A stretch of DNA of 64,000 bases from positions 744,001-808,000 of the forward strand of contig NZ_JASZYQ010000003.1 of the NCBI RefSeq assembly GCF_030316885.1, given 5' to 3'. The position numbers and the translations under genes were made by a program. Source of the stretch: Variovorax jilinensis (GTDB lineage: Bacteria; Pseudomonadota; Gammaproteobacteria; Burkholderiales; Burkholderiaceae_C). The first letter of the stretch is position 1, and each line of letters opens with the position of its first letter. Under the pieces are notes generated by a model, which was not told the origin of the DNA, made no database searches, and saw only the letters and a program-made list of their open reading frames with translations. Positions 49,342-61,553 of the stretch are shown in pieces.

Positions 49342-50559
49342 TCAGGCTCCGGGTTGCGCGATCTCGAACACCTGGCGCAGATAGGCCAGGTACTTCTCGT
49401 CTTCGCACATGTTCTTGGACGGCGTGTCCGACAGCTTCGCCACCGGCTGATCGTTGCAGCGGATCATCTTGATCACGATCTGCAGCGGCTCGTAGCCCAG
49501 GTCGTTGGTGAGGTTGGTGCCGATGCCGAAGGCCAGCAGGCAGCGGCCGCGGAACTGCTGGTAGAGCTCGATGGTCTTCGGCACCGTGAGGCCGTCGCTG
49601 AAGATCAGCGTCTTGGTGAGCGGGTCGACCCGGTTCGCGATGTAGTGCGCGAGCATGCGCTCGCCCCACTGGAACGGGTCGCCGCTGTCATGGCGGGCGC
49701 CATCGAACAGCTTGCAGAAGTAGAGGTCGAAGTCGCGCAGGAAGGCACTCATGCCGTAGACGTCGGACAGCGCGATGCCCAGGTCGCCGCGGTACTCGCG
49801 CGCCCACGACTCGAAGCCGAAGATCTGGCTGTCGCGCAGGCGAGGCCCCAGCGCCTGGCAGGCCTGCAGGTATTCGTGCGCCATGGTGCCGAGCGGAATC
49901 AGCCCGAGCTTCATCGCATACAGCACGTTGCTGGTGCCGGCGAGCTGCGGCAGCCGGCCGCTCGAGCGCAGCGGCGCGGGCGCCGTCACGGCACCGAGCC
50001 GCGCCGACAGCGTCCGCAGCACCTCCTCGTGCCAGTCCTTCGAGAAGCGGCGGCGCGTGCCGTAGTCGGCAATCTTGAGGTCGGCGAGGTTGTCGTGCTG
50101 CAGCTGCGCGATCTTGGTCTCGAGCCGGCGCCGGCCTTCGGCCAGGTCGGGCTGGGGCTGCGTGTTGCGGAAGTAGACCTCGTTGACGATCGCGAGCACC
50201 GGGATCTCGAACAGGATGGTGTGCAGCCACGGGCCCTTGATGCCGATCTCGAGTTCGCCCGACGGCAGCGGCACGATGTCGATGTACTTCTCGTTGAGCC
50301 TGAACAACCCGAGGAAGTCGACGAAGTCGCTCTTGATGAAGCGCATCGAGCGCAGGTAGGCCAGCTCGGGTTCGCGAAACTGCAGCGAGCACAGGTGGCG
50401 GACCTCCTCGCGGATCTGCACCGCGAAGCGCGCGAGGTCGATGCCGGGGTTGCGGCACTTGAAGCGGTACTCGACGCGCGCGCCGGGAAAGTGGTGCAAC
50501 ACCACCTGCATCATCGTGAACTTGTAGAGGTCGGTGTCGAGCAGGCTGTGAATGATCAT
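49342..50559 (-). CDS. pncB: Nicotinate phosphoribosyltransferase
   Basis: Salvages nicotinic acid into NAD by forming nicotinate mononucleotide. The 405 residues include [20 protein letters not shown] at the start, the phosphorylated His in [10 protein letters not shown] and the PRPP-binding [12 protein letters not shown] and [13 protein letters not shown] 50559 gives the family N-terminus; the extra 20 codons upstream are not conserved. Confidence 0.96.
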   Translation of the reverse strand: MIIHSLLDTDLYKFTMMQVVLHHFPGARVEYRFKCRNPGIDLARFAVQIREEVRHLCSLQFREPELAYLRSMRFIKSDFVDFLGLFRLNEKYIDIVPLPSGELEIGIKGPWLHTILFEIPVLAIVNEVYFRNTQPQPDLAEGRRRLETKIAQLQHDNLADLKIADYGTRRRFSKDWHEEVLRTLSARLGAVTAPAPLRSSGRLPQLAGTSNVLYAMKLGLIPLGTMAHEYLQACQALGPRLRDSQIFGFESWAREYRGDLGIALSDVYGMSAFLRDFDLYFCKLFDGARHDSGDPFQWGERMLAHYIANRVDPLTKTLIFSDGLTVPKTIELYQQFRGRCLLAFGIGTNLTNDLGYEPLQIVIKMIRCNDQPVAKLSDTPSKNMCEDEKYLAYLRQVFEIAQPGA

Positions 50560-50738
50560 GATGCGGCGCGCGGTCTCCGGTTTCGGTGTGCGTTCGATTA
50601 TCACGGGCGGCGTCGGCAAGTGCCTACGGGCCCTTCCCCGGGCGTCCTACCGTCCATCCGCAGCGCCGGGGCGACAGTCCTTCCACGCCGGACAGCAATG
50701 GGTCTGAACGGCGAGAAACCATCTGAAGGAGATACGTC

Positions 50739-50972
50739 ATGAACAAGGACACCGTCGAAGGCAACTGGAAGCAGTTCAAGGGCAAGGTCAAGGAACAGTG
50801 GGGCAAGCTGACTGACGACGATTTCGACGTCATCGCCGGCAAGCGCGACCAACTGCTGGGCCGCATCCAGGAACGTCATGGCATCAGCCGCGACGAGGCG
50901 GAAAAGCAGGTCGGCGAGTGGGAAAGCCGCGACGGCCGCACCCCCGCCGCGATCTGGATGGAACGGGTCTGA
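50739..50972 (+). CDS. CsbD-family stress protein
   Basis: 77 residues, starting MNKDTVEGNWKQFKGKVKEQ with WGKLTDDDFDVIAGKRDQL: a complete CsbD domain. Relatives are induced by general stress or in stationary phase, and their function is unknown. GAAGGAGAT lies just before the ATG. A periplasmic protein gene follows after 79 bases in the same direction. Confidence 0.93.
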   Translation: MNKDTVEGNWKQFKGKVKEQWGKLTDDDFDVIAGKRDQLLGRIQERHGISRDEAEKQVGEWESRDGRTPAAIWMERV

Positions 50973-51051
50973 GGGCGCTCTCGCCCTCCCCTCATCCGCA
51001 ACCAAATCAATCGCCGTTCAAAACCAATTCAACAACCTCAGGAGAACTTCC

Positions 51052-51453
51052 ATGAAAAAACAATTCCTCATGCTCGCGATCGCTTCGACCTGCTTCGTCG
51101 CTACCCACGCGTCGGCCATGACTTCCGATGAATACAAGGTCGCGAAGGAAAAGATCGAAGCCAACTACAAGGTCGCCAAGGCGCAGTGCGACACGCTGAA
51201 GGACAACGCCAAGGACGTCTGCGAGAAAGACGCCAGCGGCAAGCAGAACGTCGCCAAGGCCGAGCTCGAGCAGGCCTACAAGCCCAGCAGCTCGCATGCC
51301 CGCAACGTGGCTGAAGAGAAGGTGAAGCACACCTATGCCGTGGCGAAGGAAAAGTGCGACGACCAGAAGGGTGATGCCAAGGATGCTTGCGAGAAGCAGG
51401 CCAAGGCCGACGAGGCCAAGGGCATGGCCGACGTGAAGGCCATGAAGATGTAA
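51052..51453 (+). CDS. Small secreted helical protein with a duplicated cysteine motif
   Basis: 133 residues. Signal peptide MKKQFLMLAIASTCFVATHA then a Lys/Ala/Glu-rich helical body. The motif C-D-x5-AKD-x-C-E-K appears twice (Cys46/Cys57 and Cys102/Cys113), each with ten residues between the cysteines, suggesting two helical hairpins with disulfides or metal sites. I do not recognise a characterised family; related sequences occur in betaproteobacteria as hypothetical proteins. AGGAGAAC precedes the start and a good terminator follows. Confidence 0.85.
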   Translation: MKKQFLMLAIASTCFVATHASAMTSDEYKVAKEKIEANYKVAKAQCDTLKDNAKDVCEKDASGKQNVAKAELEQAYKPSSSHARNVAEEKVKHTYAVAKEKCDDQKGDAKDACEKQAKADEAKGMADVKAMKM

Positions 51454-51490
51454 TCGACGCCCGACGGCTCATTCGAGCCGCGTCGATTCG

Positions 51491-51516
51491 AACGCCCCCA
51501 TCCGGGGGCGTTTTTC
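51491..51516 (+). terminator. Terminator after the Cys-repeat protein gene
   Basis: Nine-bp stem (51491-51499 with 51504-51512) with T-run; on the other side it faces the thioesterase gene, so it separates convergent transcripts. Confidence 0.9.
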
Positions 51517-51955
51517 ATTGGCGCAGTTCTTCGACCACGGCCTTGAGCGCCGCCGGCAACTTGACCGGCCGCTGGGTTTCGCGGTCGACGTAGACGTGGA
51601 TGAAATGGCCCTGCGCCGCGGCCGTCTCGGCGCCCTGCGCGAACAGCGCTATCTCGTAGCGCACGCTGGAGCTCCCCGCGTGGGCCACCCGGATGCCGGC
51701 CTCGATCGTTTGCGGGAAGGCCAGCGGCGCGAAATAGTGGCACTGCGTCTCGACCACGAAGCCGATCGTGTCTCCCGCATGGATATCCAGCGCGCCGCGC
51801 TCGATCAGCAGCGAATTGACGGCCGTGTCGAACCACGCGTAGTAGACGACGTTGTTGACGTGGCCGTACATGTCGTTGTCGGACCAGCGCGTCGGGATGC
51901 TGCGGAAGACGCGGTAGCCGCCGCGGGACTGGGGGGTGGGTCGGGTCGCACTCAT
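51515..51955 (-). CDS. Acyl-CoA thioesterase (4HBT/YbgC family)
   Basis: Hot-dog-fold thioesterase of 146 residues. The catalytic segment [20 protein letters not shown] contains the Asp and His residues of the 4-hydroxybenzoyl-CoA thioesterase family. The acyl substrate cannot be specified. ATG overlaps the stop of the deacetylase gene, suggesting one transcript. Confidence 0.9.
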   Translation of the reverse strand: MSATRPTPQSRGGYRVFRSIPTRWSDNDMYGHVNNVVYYAWFDTAVNSLLIERGALDIHAGDTIGFVVETQCHYFAPLAFPQTIEAGIRVAHAGSSSVRYEIALFAQGAETAAAQGHFIHVYVDRETQRPVKLPAALKAVVEELRQ

Positions 51956-52881
51956 GGCGCGGCATTCTGCCAGCGGCGCCAGTATTCGGTCGCCACGCGG
52001 AAGGTGCCGAGCTGCACCTGGACGGTTTCGGAGATGTCGCTCGCATAGCCGCCCGCCATCGCGAAGGCGAGCGGAATCCGGCGCCGCCAGGCGAAATCGA
52101 ACACGCGGCGATCGCGCGCCTCCAGGCCGTCGAAGCTGAGCTTGAGGCGTCCCAGGCGATCGCGTTTGAACGGGTCGGCCCCGGCCAGGTAGATCAGCAG
52201 GCCGGGCGTGAAGCGCCGCTCGAGTTCGTCGAGCGCCAGTTCGAGCGCGCTCAGGTAGTCGGCGTCGCCGCATCCGTCGGGCAGCTCGACGTCGAGGTCG
52301 CTGGCCTCCTTGCGGAACGGGAAGTTCCTGGCGCCGTGCAGCGACAGCGTGAACACGCTCGGGTCGTTGCGAAAGATGCTGGCCGTGCCGTTGCCCTGGT
52401 GGACGTCGAGGTCGATCACCGCCACCCGGAGCGGCAGCCTGGCGCGCCTGCCCTGTTCGGCCTGCATGAGCCGCGCTGCCACCGCAGCGTCGTTGAAGAC
52501 GCAGAAGCCGCCCCCCTTCGATGCGCTCGCATGGTGGGTGCCGCCCGCCATGTTGGCGGCCACGCCCTCCGTCAGCGCAGTGCGGCAGGCCGCGATCGTG
52601 GCGCCGGTCGACCGCCGCGAGCGCTCGACCATCGCCTCGCTCCACGGGAAGCCGATTTCTCGCATGGCCTCGGGCGCCACGCTGCCGTCGCTGATCGCGG
52701 CGATCCACTGGGGCGTATGCGCCAGCGCCAGTTCGCCGTCGCTCGCGCGCGGCGCCTCGAGCATGCGGACCTCGGGCAGGCTGCCCTCCAGGCCCTCGCG
52801 CAACAGCGCATAGCGCCCCATCGGGAAACGGTGGCCCGGCGGCAGCGGAAGCACGAACTGGGCGGAATTGAAGGCGCGCAT
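51952..52881 (-). CDS. Histone-deacetylase-family amidohydrolase
   Basis: Zinc-dependent deacetylase-like enzyme of 309 residues. [20 protein letters not shown] (His-His pair), DLDVHQGNG (Asp and His zinc ligands), the further Asp in AGADPFKRD and the GGY of MAGGYA are all present, so it should be active. Bacterial members hydrolyse acetylated lysines, polyamines or other amides; the substrate here is unknown. ATG 52881 ([14 protein letters not shown]) is preferred to 52899 because relatives begin there. Confidence 0.9.
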   Translation of the reverse strand: MRAFNSAQFVLPLPPGHRFPMGRYALLREGLEGSLPEVRMLEAPRASDGELALAHTPQWIAAISDGSVAPEAMREIGFPWSEAMVERSRRSTGATIAACRTALTEGVAANMAGGTHHASASKGGGFCVFNDAAVAARLMQAEQGRRARLPLRVAVIDLDVHQGNGTASIFRNDPSVFTLSLHGARNFPFRKEASDLDVELPDGCGDADYLSALELALDELERRFTPGLLIYLAGADPFKRDRLGRLKLSFDGLEARDRRVFDFAWRRRIPLAFAMAGGYASDISETVQVQLGTFRVATEYWRRWQNAAP

Positions 52882-52908
52882 GGGGACCATTCTCGGCATG
52901 CGCGGGGT

Positions 52909-52928
52909 TTTAGAAAGCGCGTTCTAAA
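52909..52928. promoter_or_regulatory. Inverted repeat between deacetylase and phasin genes
   Basis: Perfect 7-bp arms TTTAGAA / TTCTAAA around AGCGCG. Its size and symmetry suit a TetR-like dimer. It sits 28 bp before the deacetylase start and 133 bp before phasin, followed by TGC-rich DNA and a TATACT that could be the phasin -10 (52975-52980). Confidence 0.55.
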
Positions 52929-53060
52929 TTGCTGCGCTGCCGCAAAAACCCCTTGTCCTGCGGCGCTGGCTGCCTATACTTGAGCCCATGCTGCACCGCA
53001 ACATGATTCGAGGGGCAGCTTGAACGTCATCACCTTTCATCATTAACCGGAGCATCCACC

Positions 53061-53618
53061 ATGGCCCTCACCGCCGACCAAATCATCTCTTCGCAAAAAG
53101 CCAGCCTCGAAACCCTGTTCGGTCTCACCACCAAGGCCTTCGAAGGCGTTGAAAAGCTGGTCGAACTGAACGTGACCGCTTCCAAGGCTGCGCTGACCGA
53201 AGCCGCCGGCACCACGCAAGCCCTGCTGAGCGTCAAGGACGCGCAAGAGCTGCTGTCGCTGCAAGCCAGCCTGTTCCAGCCCCTGGCCGAGAAGACCGCT
53301 GCCTACAGCCGTCACCTGTACGACATCGCCCAAGGCACCAGCGCCGAATTCACCAAGGCCTTCGAAGTCAAGGCCGCTGAAGCCCAGCAAGCCTTCGTCG
53401 GCCTGGTCGACAGCGCCGCCAAGAACGCCCCGGCCGGTTCGGAAACCGCCGTCGCCGTGATGAAGAGCGCCGTCGCCGCTGCCAACAACGCTTTCGAATC
53501 GGTGCAGAAGGCCGTCAAGCAAGCCTCGGACGTCGCCGAAGCGAACTTCCAGGCCGTGTCGACCACCGCCGTGAACGCAGCCAAGAGCACCGCCCAGACC
53601 GCCACGCGCAAGCGCTAA
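53061..53618 (+). CDS. phaP: Phasin
   Basis: Coats polyhydroxyalkanoate granules. The 185-residue sequence is amphipathic, Ala/Lys/Glu-rich and almost free of aromatic residues after the first third, starting [20 protein letters not shown], the classic phasin N-terminus of Burkholderiales. Codon use is unusually uniform, consistent with strong expression, and the strong terminator supports this. Confidence 0.93.
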   Translation: MALTADQIISSQKASLETLFGLTTKAFEGVEKLVELNVTASKAALTEAAGTTQALLSVKDAQELLSLQASLFQPLAEKTAAYSRHLYDIAQGTSAEFTKAFEVKAAEAQQAFVGLVDSAAKNAPAGSETAVAVMKSAVAAANNAFESVQKAVKQASDVAEANFQAVSTTAVNAAKSTAQTATRKR

Positions 53619-53686
53619 GCCCTCTGGCAGGCCCGCCGCGAGCGGGCCACGATTGTCTCCTTGGGTCCCTCGGGATCCAATTCAGG

Positions 53687-53716
53687 GGCCCCGTCTCACG
53701 ACGGGGCCTTTTTTTT
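53687..53716 (+). terminator. Terminator of phasin
   Basis: Nine-bp GC stem (53687-53695 with 53700-53708) with eight T, 68 bases after the stop. Confidence 0.94.
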
Positions 53717-53773
53717 CGCGCATTCGCATGCGGGTAATCTCGGGGGCTGCAATTCACCTCTTGGAGACCCTCA

Positions 53774-54532
53774 ATGGAAATCAACGGCAAGGTATTTATC
53801 GTCACCGGCGGCGCATCGGGCCTCGGCGAAGGCACGGCGCGCATGCTGGCGGCCAATGGCGGCAAGGTGGTCATCGCCGACATGCAGGCCGAAAAGGGCG
53901 AGGCGGTCGCCAAGGAGATCGGCGGCGTCTTCGTCAAGTGCGACGTCAGCCAGGAAGCGGACGGGCAGGCCGCGGTGGCCGCGGCCCTCAAGCTCGGCAA
54001 GCTGGTGGGCCTCGTGAACTGCGCCGGCATCGCGCCGGCCGAGAAGACCGTGGGTAAGAACGGCCCGCACGCGCTGGCCGTCTTCAGCAAGACCGTGACG
54101 GTCAACCTGATCGGCAGCTTCAACATGATCCGGCTGGCGGCCGACGCGATGGCGAAGAACGATCCCGAGCCGACCGGCGAGCGCGGCGTGCTGATCTCGA
54201 CCGCTTCGGTCGCGGCCTACGACGGCCAGATCGGACAGGCTGCCTACAGCGCCTCGAAGGGCGGAGTGGTCGGCATGACCCTGCCGATCGCCCGCGACCT
54301 GGCACGCAGCGGCATCCGCAACATGACCATCGCTCCGGGCATCTTCGGCACGCCGATGCTGTTCGGCATGCCGCAGGAGGTGCAGGACGCGCTGGCCGCC
54401 AGCGTGCCCTTCCCTTCGCGCCTCGGCACCCCCGAGGACTACGCTCGCCTGGCGAAGCACATCGTCGAGAACGACATGCTCAACGGCGAGGTGATCCGCC
54501 TCGACGGCGCGATCCGGCTCGCCCCCCGGTAG
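53774..54532 (+). CDS. Short-chain dehydrogenase (3-hydroxyacyl-CoA dehydrogenase type)
   Basis: NAD-dependent SDR of 252 residues. [14 protein letters not shown] binds the cofactor, NCAGI follows, and YSASKGG gives the catalytic Tyr and Lys. The overall pattern ([31 protein letters not shown]) is that of type-II 3-hydroxyacyl-CoA dehydrogenase (HSD10-like), fitting fatty-acid oxidation next to phasin. The last 53 bases overlap the 3' end of the opposite-strand YihY gene. Confidence 0.92.
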   Translation: MEINGKVFIVTGGASGLGEGTARMLAANGGKVVIADMQAEKGEAVAKEIGGVFVKCDVSQEADGQAAVAAALKLGKLVGLVNCAGIAPAEKTVGKNGPHALAVFSKTVTVNLIGSFNMIRLAADAMAKNDPEPTGERGVLISTASVAAYDGQIGQAAYSASKGGVVGMTLPIARDLARSGIRNMTIAPGIFGTPMLFGMPQEVQDALAASVPFPSRLGTPEDYARLAKHIVENDMLNGEVIRLDGAIRLAPR

Positions 54533-55472
54533 TCGAATCGGCGCCGGCCACGGTCGGCGCCTGCCCGCCGAGCTCGCCCTCCGCGGCCTCGTCGGGCTTC
54601 AGGCTGCCGGTGCGCTCGAGCCGCTCGAACTGCGCGATCACCTGGGCGCCGAACAGCACCAGCGTGGCCGCGATCTCGAGGCTCAGCAACACCACGATCG
54701 CGGTCGTCAGCGAGCCGTAGACCACGTTGACCTGCGACAGCGTGGCGAAGTACAGAACCAGCACGCGTCGCGTGACTTCCCACAGCAGGGCGGCCGTGAT
54801 GCCGCCGATCAGCGCATGGCGCAGCCGCAGGCGCCCGACCGGCATCACGAGGTAGAGCGAGGTCAGCATGAAGATCTCGCCGCCCAGCCCGAGCAGGTAG
54901 AGCAGCACGCCCGAGACGCCCGACAGCGACCAGCTGTGGCCCAGCAGCTCGACGTTCTCCTCGCCGATCACCTGCAGCGCACCCGACACCAGCGTGACGA
55001 GCAGCAGCCCGACGCACAGGCACAGGATGTAGATGTAGGGCATCACGACCGAGATCAGGAAGTGGCGCGAATGCTCGGCCTTGCGGTGGTGGAAGATCAC
55101 CGCCATCGCGCTCTCCAGCACCGTGAAGGCCAGCGAGCTGAAGAAGATCATGGTCACCAGCAGCACCGGCCCCAGCACCTCGGCATGGTTCAGGAAATTG
55201 GACAGCTCGCCGACGATGGCCTCCGACTGGCCCGGCAGCAGCCAGGCCAGGTAGCGGCCGACCGCGCCCAGCAGCGCCTGCTGGTCGATGAAGCGCGACA
55301 GCGCGATCACGCTCACGATCGACAGCGGCACGATCGACAGCAGCGCGTAGTAGGCGACAGCCCCGGCGAGCAGCAGCCCCTGGTTGGCCCTGAAGCTCTT
55401 GAGCGCCTGCCAGAAGAAGCGCAGCGGATGGCGCAGCACGGGGCCTGCCTGGTACACGGTTCGGCGGATCAT
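54480..55472 (-). CDS. YihY/BrkB-family inner-membrane protein
   Basis: 330 residues with six hydrophobic spans between about 30 and 280 ([33 protein letters not shown] loop, [15 protein letters not shown]). The family was once called RNase BN, but its function is unknown. The C-terminal tail is Gly/Arg-rich and is the part that overlaps the convergent SDR gene, so the true stop may be degenerate in relatives. Start is [10 protein letters not shown]. Confidence 0.88.
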   Translation of the reverse strand: MIRRTVYQAGPVLRHPLRFFWQALKSFRANQGLLLAGAVAYYALLSIVPLSIVSVIALSRFIDQQALLGAVGRYLAWLLPGQSEAIVGELSNFLNHAEVLGPVLLVTMIFFSSLAFTVLESAMAVIFHHRKAEHSRHFLISVVMPYIYILCLCVGLLLVTLVSGALQVIGEENVELLGHSWSLSGVSGVLLYLLGLGGEIFMLTSLYLVMPVGRLRLRHALIGGITAALLWEVTRRVLVLYFATLSQVNVVYGSLTTAIVVLLSLEIAATLVLFGAQVIAQFERLERTGSLKPDEAAEGELGGQAPTVAGADSTTGGRAGSRRRGGSPRR

Positions 55473-55568
55473 TCGTGGCTTCGGACCCCTCGGGGCCGTC
55501 GGTGGATCGGAAGACCGGCGAAGGCCGGGCGGCGGCTTGCGTATCATTTGGTTTAGTTCCGAGCCTAC

Positions 55569-57548
55569 ATGACCATCCCCGCCTCTTTCATCCAGGAACT
55601 GATCGCACGCGCGGACGTGGTGGAAATCGTCGGACGCTATGTCCCGCTCAAGAAGGCCGGCGCCAATTTCATGGGCCTGTGCCCGTTCCACGGCGAGAAA
55701 TCGCCCTCCTTCTCGGTCAGCCCGACCAAGCAGTTCTATCACTGCTTCGGCTGCGGCGTGCACGGAAACGCCATCGGCTTCCTGATGGAGCATGCAGGGA
55801 TGGGCTTCGTCGAGGCGGTGCACGACCTCGCCGGCCAGTATGGCCTCCAGGTGCCCGAGGACGACGCCTCCCCCGAGGAACGCGCCCGCGCCGCCGGTCA
55901 GCGCCAGAAGCAGGCCACGCTGTCGGAGGTGCTCGAAAAGGCCGGCGAGGCCTACCGCAAGCAGCTGCGCCAGTCGCCCGCAGCGATCCAGTACCTAAAG
56001 GGCCGCGGCGTCTCGGGCGAGGTCGCCAAGCAGTTCGGCATCGGCTATGCGCCGGCCGGCTGGCGGTCGCTGGCCAGCGTCTTTCCCGACTACGACGACC
56101 CGCTGCTGGCCGAGAGCGGCCTCGTGATCACCGGCGAAGTCGAGGAAGGCGCGGATGCCAAGCGTTACGACCGATTCCGGGATCGGGTCATGTTCCCGAT
56201 CCGCAACGTCAAGGGCGAATGCATCGGCTTCGGCGGCCGGGTGCTCGGCAACGAGAAGCCCAAGTACCTGAATTCGCCCGAGACGCCGGTGTTCAGCAAG
56301 GGCCGCGAGCTCTACGGCCTGTACGAAGCGCGCGCCGCCTTCCGCGACCGCGGCTATGCACTGGTCACCGAGGGCTACATGGACGTGGTGGCGCTCGCGC
56401 AGCTCGGGTTTCCGAATGCGGTCGCCACGCTGGGCACCGCCTGCACGCCCGAGCACGTGCAGAAGCTGTTCCGGTTCACCGAGTCGGTGGTGTTCAGCTT
56501 CGACGGCGACGGCGCCGGCCGGCGGGCCGCGCGCAAGGCGCTCGACGGCGCCCTGAGCTACGCCACCGACGTGCGCAGCATCAAGTTCCTGTTCCTGCCG
56601 GCCGAGCACGACCCCGACAGCTTCATTCGCGAATTCGGCGCCGACGCCTTCGCGCGTTGCGTCGCCGAGGCCACGCCGCTGAGCCGCTTCCTGATCGAGG
56701 CAGCACGCGAGGGCTGCGAGCTGTCCAGCGCCGAGGGGCGCGCCCGCATGGCGAGCAATGCCCGCCCGCTCTGGAGCGCCCTGCCCGAGGGCGCGCTCAA
56801 GCGCCAGCTGCTCGGCGAGCTCGCGGCGCTGGCGCAACTCGGCGCGGCCGAGCTCGAGGCGCTGTGGGCGCCCGCCAAGGCACGCCCCGCGCCCGCAGCG
56901 ACGGCCGAGGCCTGGCAGCAGGAGCCGCCGCCCTTCACCGAGGCCGACTGGGACACCCGCGACCAGTGGTTCGACGCCCAGTCGCGCAGCAGCGGCACGG
57001 GCGCCGGCTACGAGAAGCGCCGCCTCGGCGGCAAGCCGTTCCGGACACCGCCCCCGCCGCGCCCGCCGCCTGGAGGCCGCCGGCTGCCGACCAGCCGCGC
57101 CGACGTGGCAGCGCGCCTGCTGCTGTCGAATCCCGCCGAGTGGGAGGCGCTGTCGCACGAGCTGCATGCGCTCCTGTGCGAGCTGCCGGGCGAGCACGGC
57201 GCCCTGTTCGCCTGGCTCGACAGCCAGTCGCACGAGCACGGCGTCCAGCCCTGGGCGGCGCTGCGCGAGGGCCTGCGCGAACAGCCTTTCGAAGCGCTCG
57301 CGGTGCGGGTCATGACCGGCCCCGATGGCGGGCCGATCGGCGACGCCGAGGGCGATCAGGCCGCCGATTCGGCGCGCGAGCTGCGCAGCGTGCTCGACCA
57401 CATGCTCGACGAACGGCTCAAGCTGCAGCAGAGCGAGGCGATCGCAGCCGTCGGCAGCGATCCGAGGGCGCTGGAGCGCTACAAGGCCCTGGAAGCGCGC
57501 CGGCTGGAACTGCGCCAGCGCCTCAGGCCGGCCCCCGACGGCAACTGA
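55569..57548 (+). CDS. dnaG: DNA primase
   Basis: Synthesises RNA primers for replication. 659 residues: zinc-binding domain CPFHGEKSPSF with CFGCGVHGNAIGF, TOPRIM core (LVTEGYMDVVALAQLGFPN and SFDGDGAGRRAARKAL), and a C-terminal helicase-binding domain ending LRQRLRPAPDGN. Upstream of rpoD, the macromolecular-synthesis arrangement without rpsU visible here. Confidence 0.97.
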   Translation: MTIPASFIQELIARADVVEIVGRYVPLKKAGANFMGLCPFHGEKSPSFSVSPTKQFYHCFGCGVHGNAIGFLMEHAGMGFVEAVHDLAGQYGLQVPEDDASPEERARAAGQRQKQATLSEVLEKAGEAYRKQLRQSPAAIQYLKGRGVSGEVAKQFGIGYAPAGWRSLASVFPDYDDPLLAESGLVITGEVEEGADAKRYDRFRDRVMFPIRNVKGECIGFGGRVLGNEKPKYLNSPETPVFSKGRELYGLYEARAAFRDRGYALVTEGYMDVVALAQLGFPNAVATLGTACTPEHVQKLFRFTESVVFSFDGDGAGRRAARKALDGALSYATDVRSIKFLFLPAEHDPDSFIREFGADAFARCVAEATPLSRFLIEAAREGCELSSAEGRARMASNARPLWSALPEGALKRQLLGELAALAQLGAAELEALWAPAKARPAPAATAEAWQQEPPPFTEADWDTRDQWFDAQSRSSGTGAGYEKRRLGGKPFRTPPPPRPPPGGRRLPTSRADVAARLLLSNPAEWEALSHELHALLCELPGEHGALFAWLDSQSHEHGVQPWAALREGLREQPFEALAVRVMTGPDGGPIGDAEGDQAADSARELRSVLDHMLDERLKLQQSEAIAAVGSDPRALERYKALEARRLELRQRLRPAPDGN

Positions 57549-57855
57549 AACTGCTTGAAAAACGCGCAACGCGCTATAATGTAGGGCTTAGCCCGGCGCG
57601 GATCACGATCAGCGCCTGGCGACAGGCAAGAGCGACAGCAGCACCTCCGGGCCGATCCGATGCGCAATGCACTTCCCAAAGGGGATACGGATCAATACAC
57701 CGCAAGGACTGCACACCAAATGTTCGCCCGACATCTTGCCTGTTGACGGTCGTCCGGGGATTCACGTCCCCGGCGCCGCAGTGTTTGTGCTCCTGCCTGC
57801 GCCGGGTTTGTGGCGCGTGAGATTCCGCTTGGTTCATCCCGTTGTTCGAGGTCCT
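57549..57855 (+). promoter_or_regulatory. dnaG-rpoD intergenic region with rpoD promoter
   Basis: A 307-base gap. TATAAT at 57575-57580 is a perfect -10; the upstream TTGAAA (57555) is only 14 bases away, so the -35 match is imperfect. This would give an rpoD leader of about 270 bases containing a small hairpin (GGGGA/TCCCC around 57756-57771). I see no small gene or known riboswitch. Confidence 0.6.
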
Positions 57856-60165
<2,310 letters not shown>

Positions 60166-60167
60166 CC

Positions 60168-60249
60168 CGCCCCCAGGTTGGCTCACTTCGTGCAGCCGCC
60201 CACCCCCGACCGGGGGCAACACCAACGGCCCGGCAAAGCCGGTTCCGCG
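60168..60249. repeat. 82-bp dispersed intergenic repeat, copy B
   Basis: Same length and orientation relative to the upstream gene as 3483-3564. Starts just after the rpoD stop, carries the same C5/G5 stem, and ends CCGGTTCCGCG. Confidence 0.85.
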
Positions 60250-60274
60250 GTGTTCCACGAAAAGAGAGATGACC

Positions 60275-60304
60275 GGAAGGCGCCCATGTGGCGCCTTTCC
60301 TTTT
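60275..60304 (+). terminator. Terminator after rpoD and repeat B
   Basis: Hairpin with core GGCGCC/GGCGCC and flanking GGAA/TTCC, followed by TTTT. 17 bases ahead of the next start. Confidence 0.7.
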
Positions 60305-60320
60305 GGAGACCGGAGACACC

Positions 60321-61553
60321 ATGAACCCCGACGCCGACAAACTCTGGCGCGCGCCGCGCTGGGCGCTGGCCGTGCTGCTCGCGGTGCTCGGCATGCTCGG
60401 GCCGTTCTCCATCGACACCTACATCCCGGCCTTCTCGGGCATCGCGCAGTCGATCGGCGCCACGCCCGGCGAGATGCAGCAGACGCTGTCGGCCTACCTG
60501 TTCGGCTTCGCCTTCATGAACCTGTTTCACGGCGCGCTGTCGGACAGCTTCGGGCGCCGGCCGGTGGTGCTGTGGGGGCTGGCGGTATTCACGATCGCCT
60601 CGCTGGGCTGCGCGCTGTCGCAGACCATCGGCCAGCTGGTGCTGTTCCGCGCGCTGCAGGGGCTGTCGACCGGCGCCGGCATCGTGGTCTCGCGCGCCGT
60701 GATCCGCGACATGTTCCCGCCGGCCGAGGCGCAGAAGGTGATGGCGCAGGTCACGATCTACTTCGGCATCGCCCCGGCGATCGCGCCGATCGTCGGCGGC
60801 TTCCTGTTCGTGCACCTCGGCTGGCACAGCATCTTCTGGTTCCTGGTGGGGGTCGGCGTGGTGCTGTGGGCCGCCAACTACAAGCTGCTGCCCGAGACGC
60901 TGCACCGCAGCCAGCGCCAGCCTTTCGAGGTCCGGCACCTGATGCGCGGCTACTGGGACCTGTGTTCCGACCCGCGCTTCCTGCTGCTGGCCTTCGCGAG
61001 CGGCGTGCCGTTCAACGGCATGTTCCTCTACGTGCTGGCAGCGCCGGCCTTCCTGGGCGACCACCTGGCGCTGGCGCCGACGCAGTTCTTCTGGTTCTTC
61101 CTGCTGACCATCGGCGGCATCATGGCCGGCGCCTGGGCCAGCGGCCGCATGGCCGGCAAGGTCGCCCCGAAGCGGCAGATCCGCGACGGCTTCGTCATCA
61201 TGCTGGCGACCTCGCTGGTCAACGTGGTGGCCAATGCCCTGTTCACGCCGCATGCCGCGTGGGCGCTGTGGCCGCTCGCGGTGTTCGCCTTCGGCTGGGC
61301 GCTGATGGTGCCGGTCGTGACGCTGCTGGTGCTCGACCTGCATCCCGAGCGACGCGGGATGGCGTCCTCGCTGCAGGCCGTGATCGGCTCGACCGCCAAC
61401 GGCATCGTGGCCGGCGTGGTGGCGCCGCTCGTGATGCATTCGACCCTGGCGCTCGCGCTCACCTCGATCTTCATGCTGGCCGTGGGCCTCGTGGCCTGGG
61501 TCTGGCTGCATGCGCGCTGGCCAGAGATAGGGCGCCTGGTCAACGGCGCCTGA
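60321..61553 (+). CDS. Bcr/CflA-type multidrug efflux transporter
   Basis: MFS drug exporter of 410 residues with twelve spans. PFSIDTYIPAFSGIAQSI in the first span and LSDSFGRRPVVLWGL in the loop between spans 2 and 3 match Bcr/CflA proteins (bicyclomycin, sulfonamide or chloramphenicol export in relatives). ATG 60321 with GGAGAC ahead is preferred to 60288. The end overlaps the convergent LysR gene by 14 bases. Confidence 0.92.
   Translation: MNPDADKLWRAPRWALAVLLAVLGMLGPFSIDTYIPAFSGIAQSIGATPGEMQQTLSAYLFGFAFMNLFHGALSDSFGRRPVVLWGLAVFTIASLGCALSQTIGQLVLFRALQGLSTGAGIVVSRAVIRDMFPPAEAQKVMAQVTIYFGIAPAIAPIVGGFLFVHLGWHSIFWFLVGVGVVLWAANYKLLPETLHRSQRQPFEVRHLMRGYWDLCSDPRFLLLAFASGVPFNGMFLYVLAAPAFLGDHLALAPTQFFWFFLLTIGGIMAGAWASGRMAGKVAPKRQIRDGFVIMLATSLVNVVANALFTPHAAWALWPLAVFAFGWALMVPVVTLLVLDLHPERRGMASSLQAVIGSTANGIVAGVVAPLVMHSTLALALTSIFMLAVGLVAWVWLHARWPEIGRLVNGA

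Noticed and set aside
53043..53522. Glycine-rich minus-strand protein opposite phasin
   Set aside because: Mirror of the uniform codon use of phasin; no start context or homologous domain recognised.
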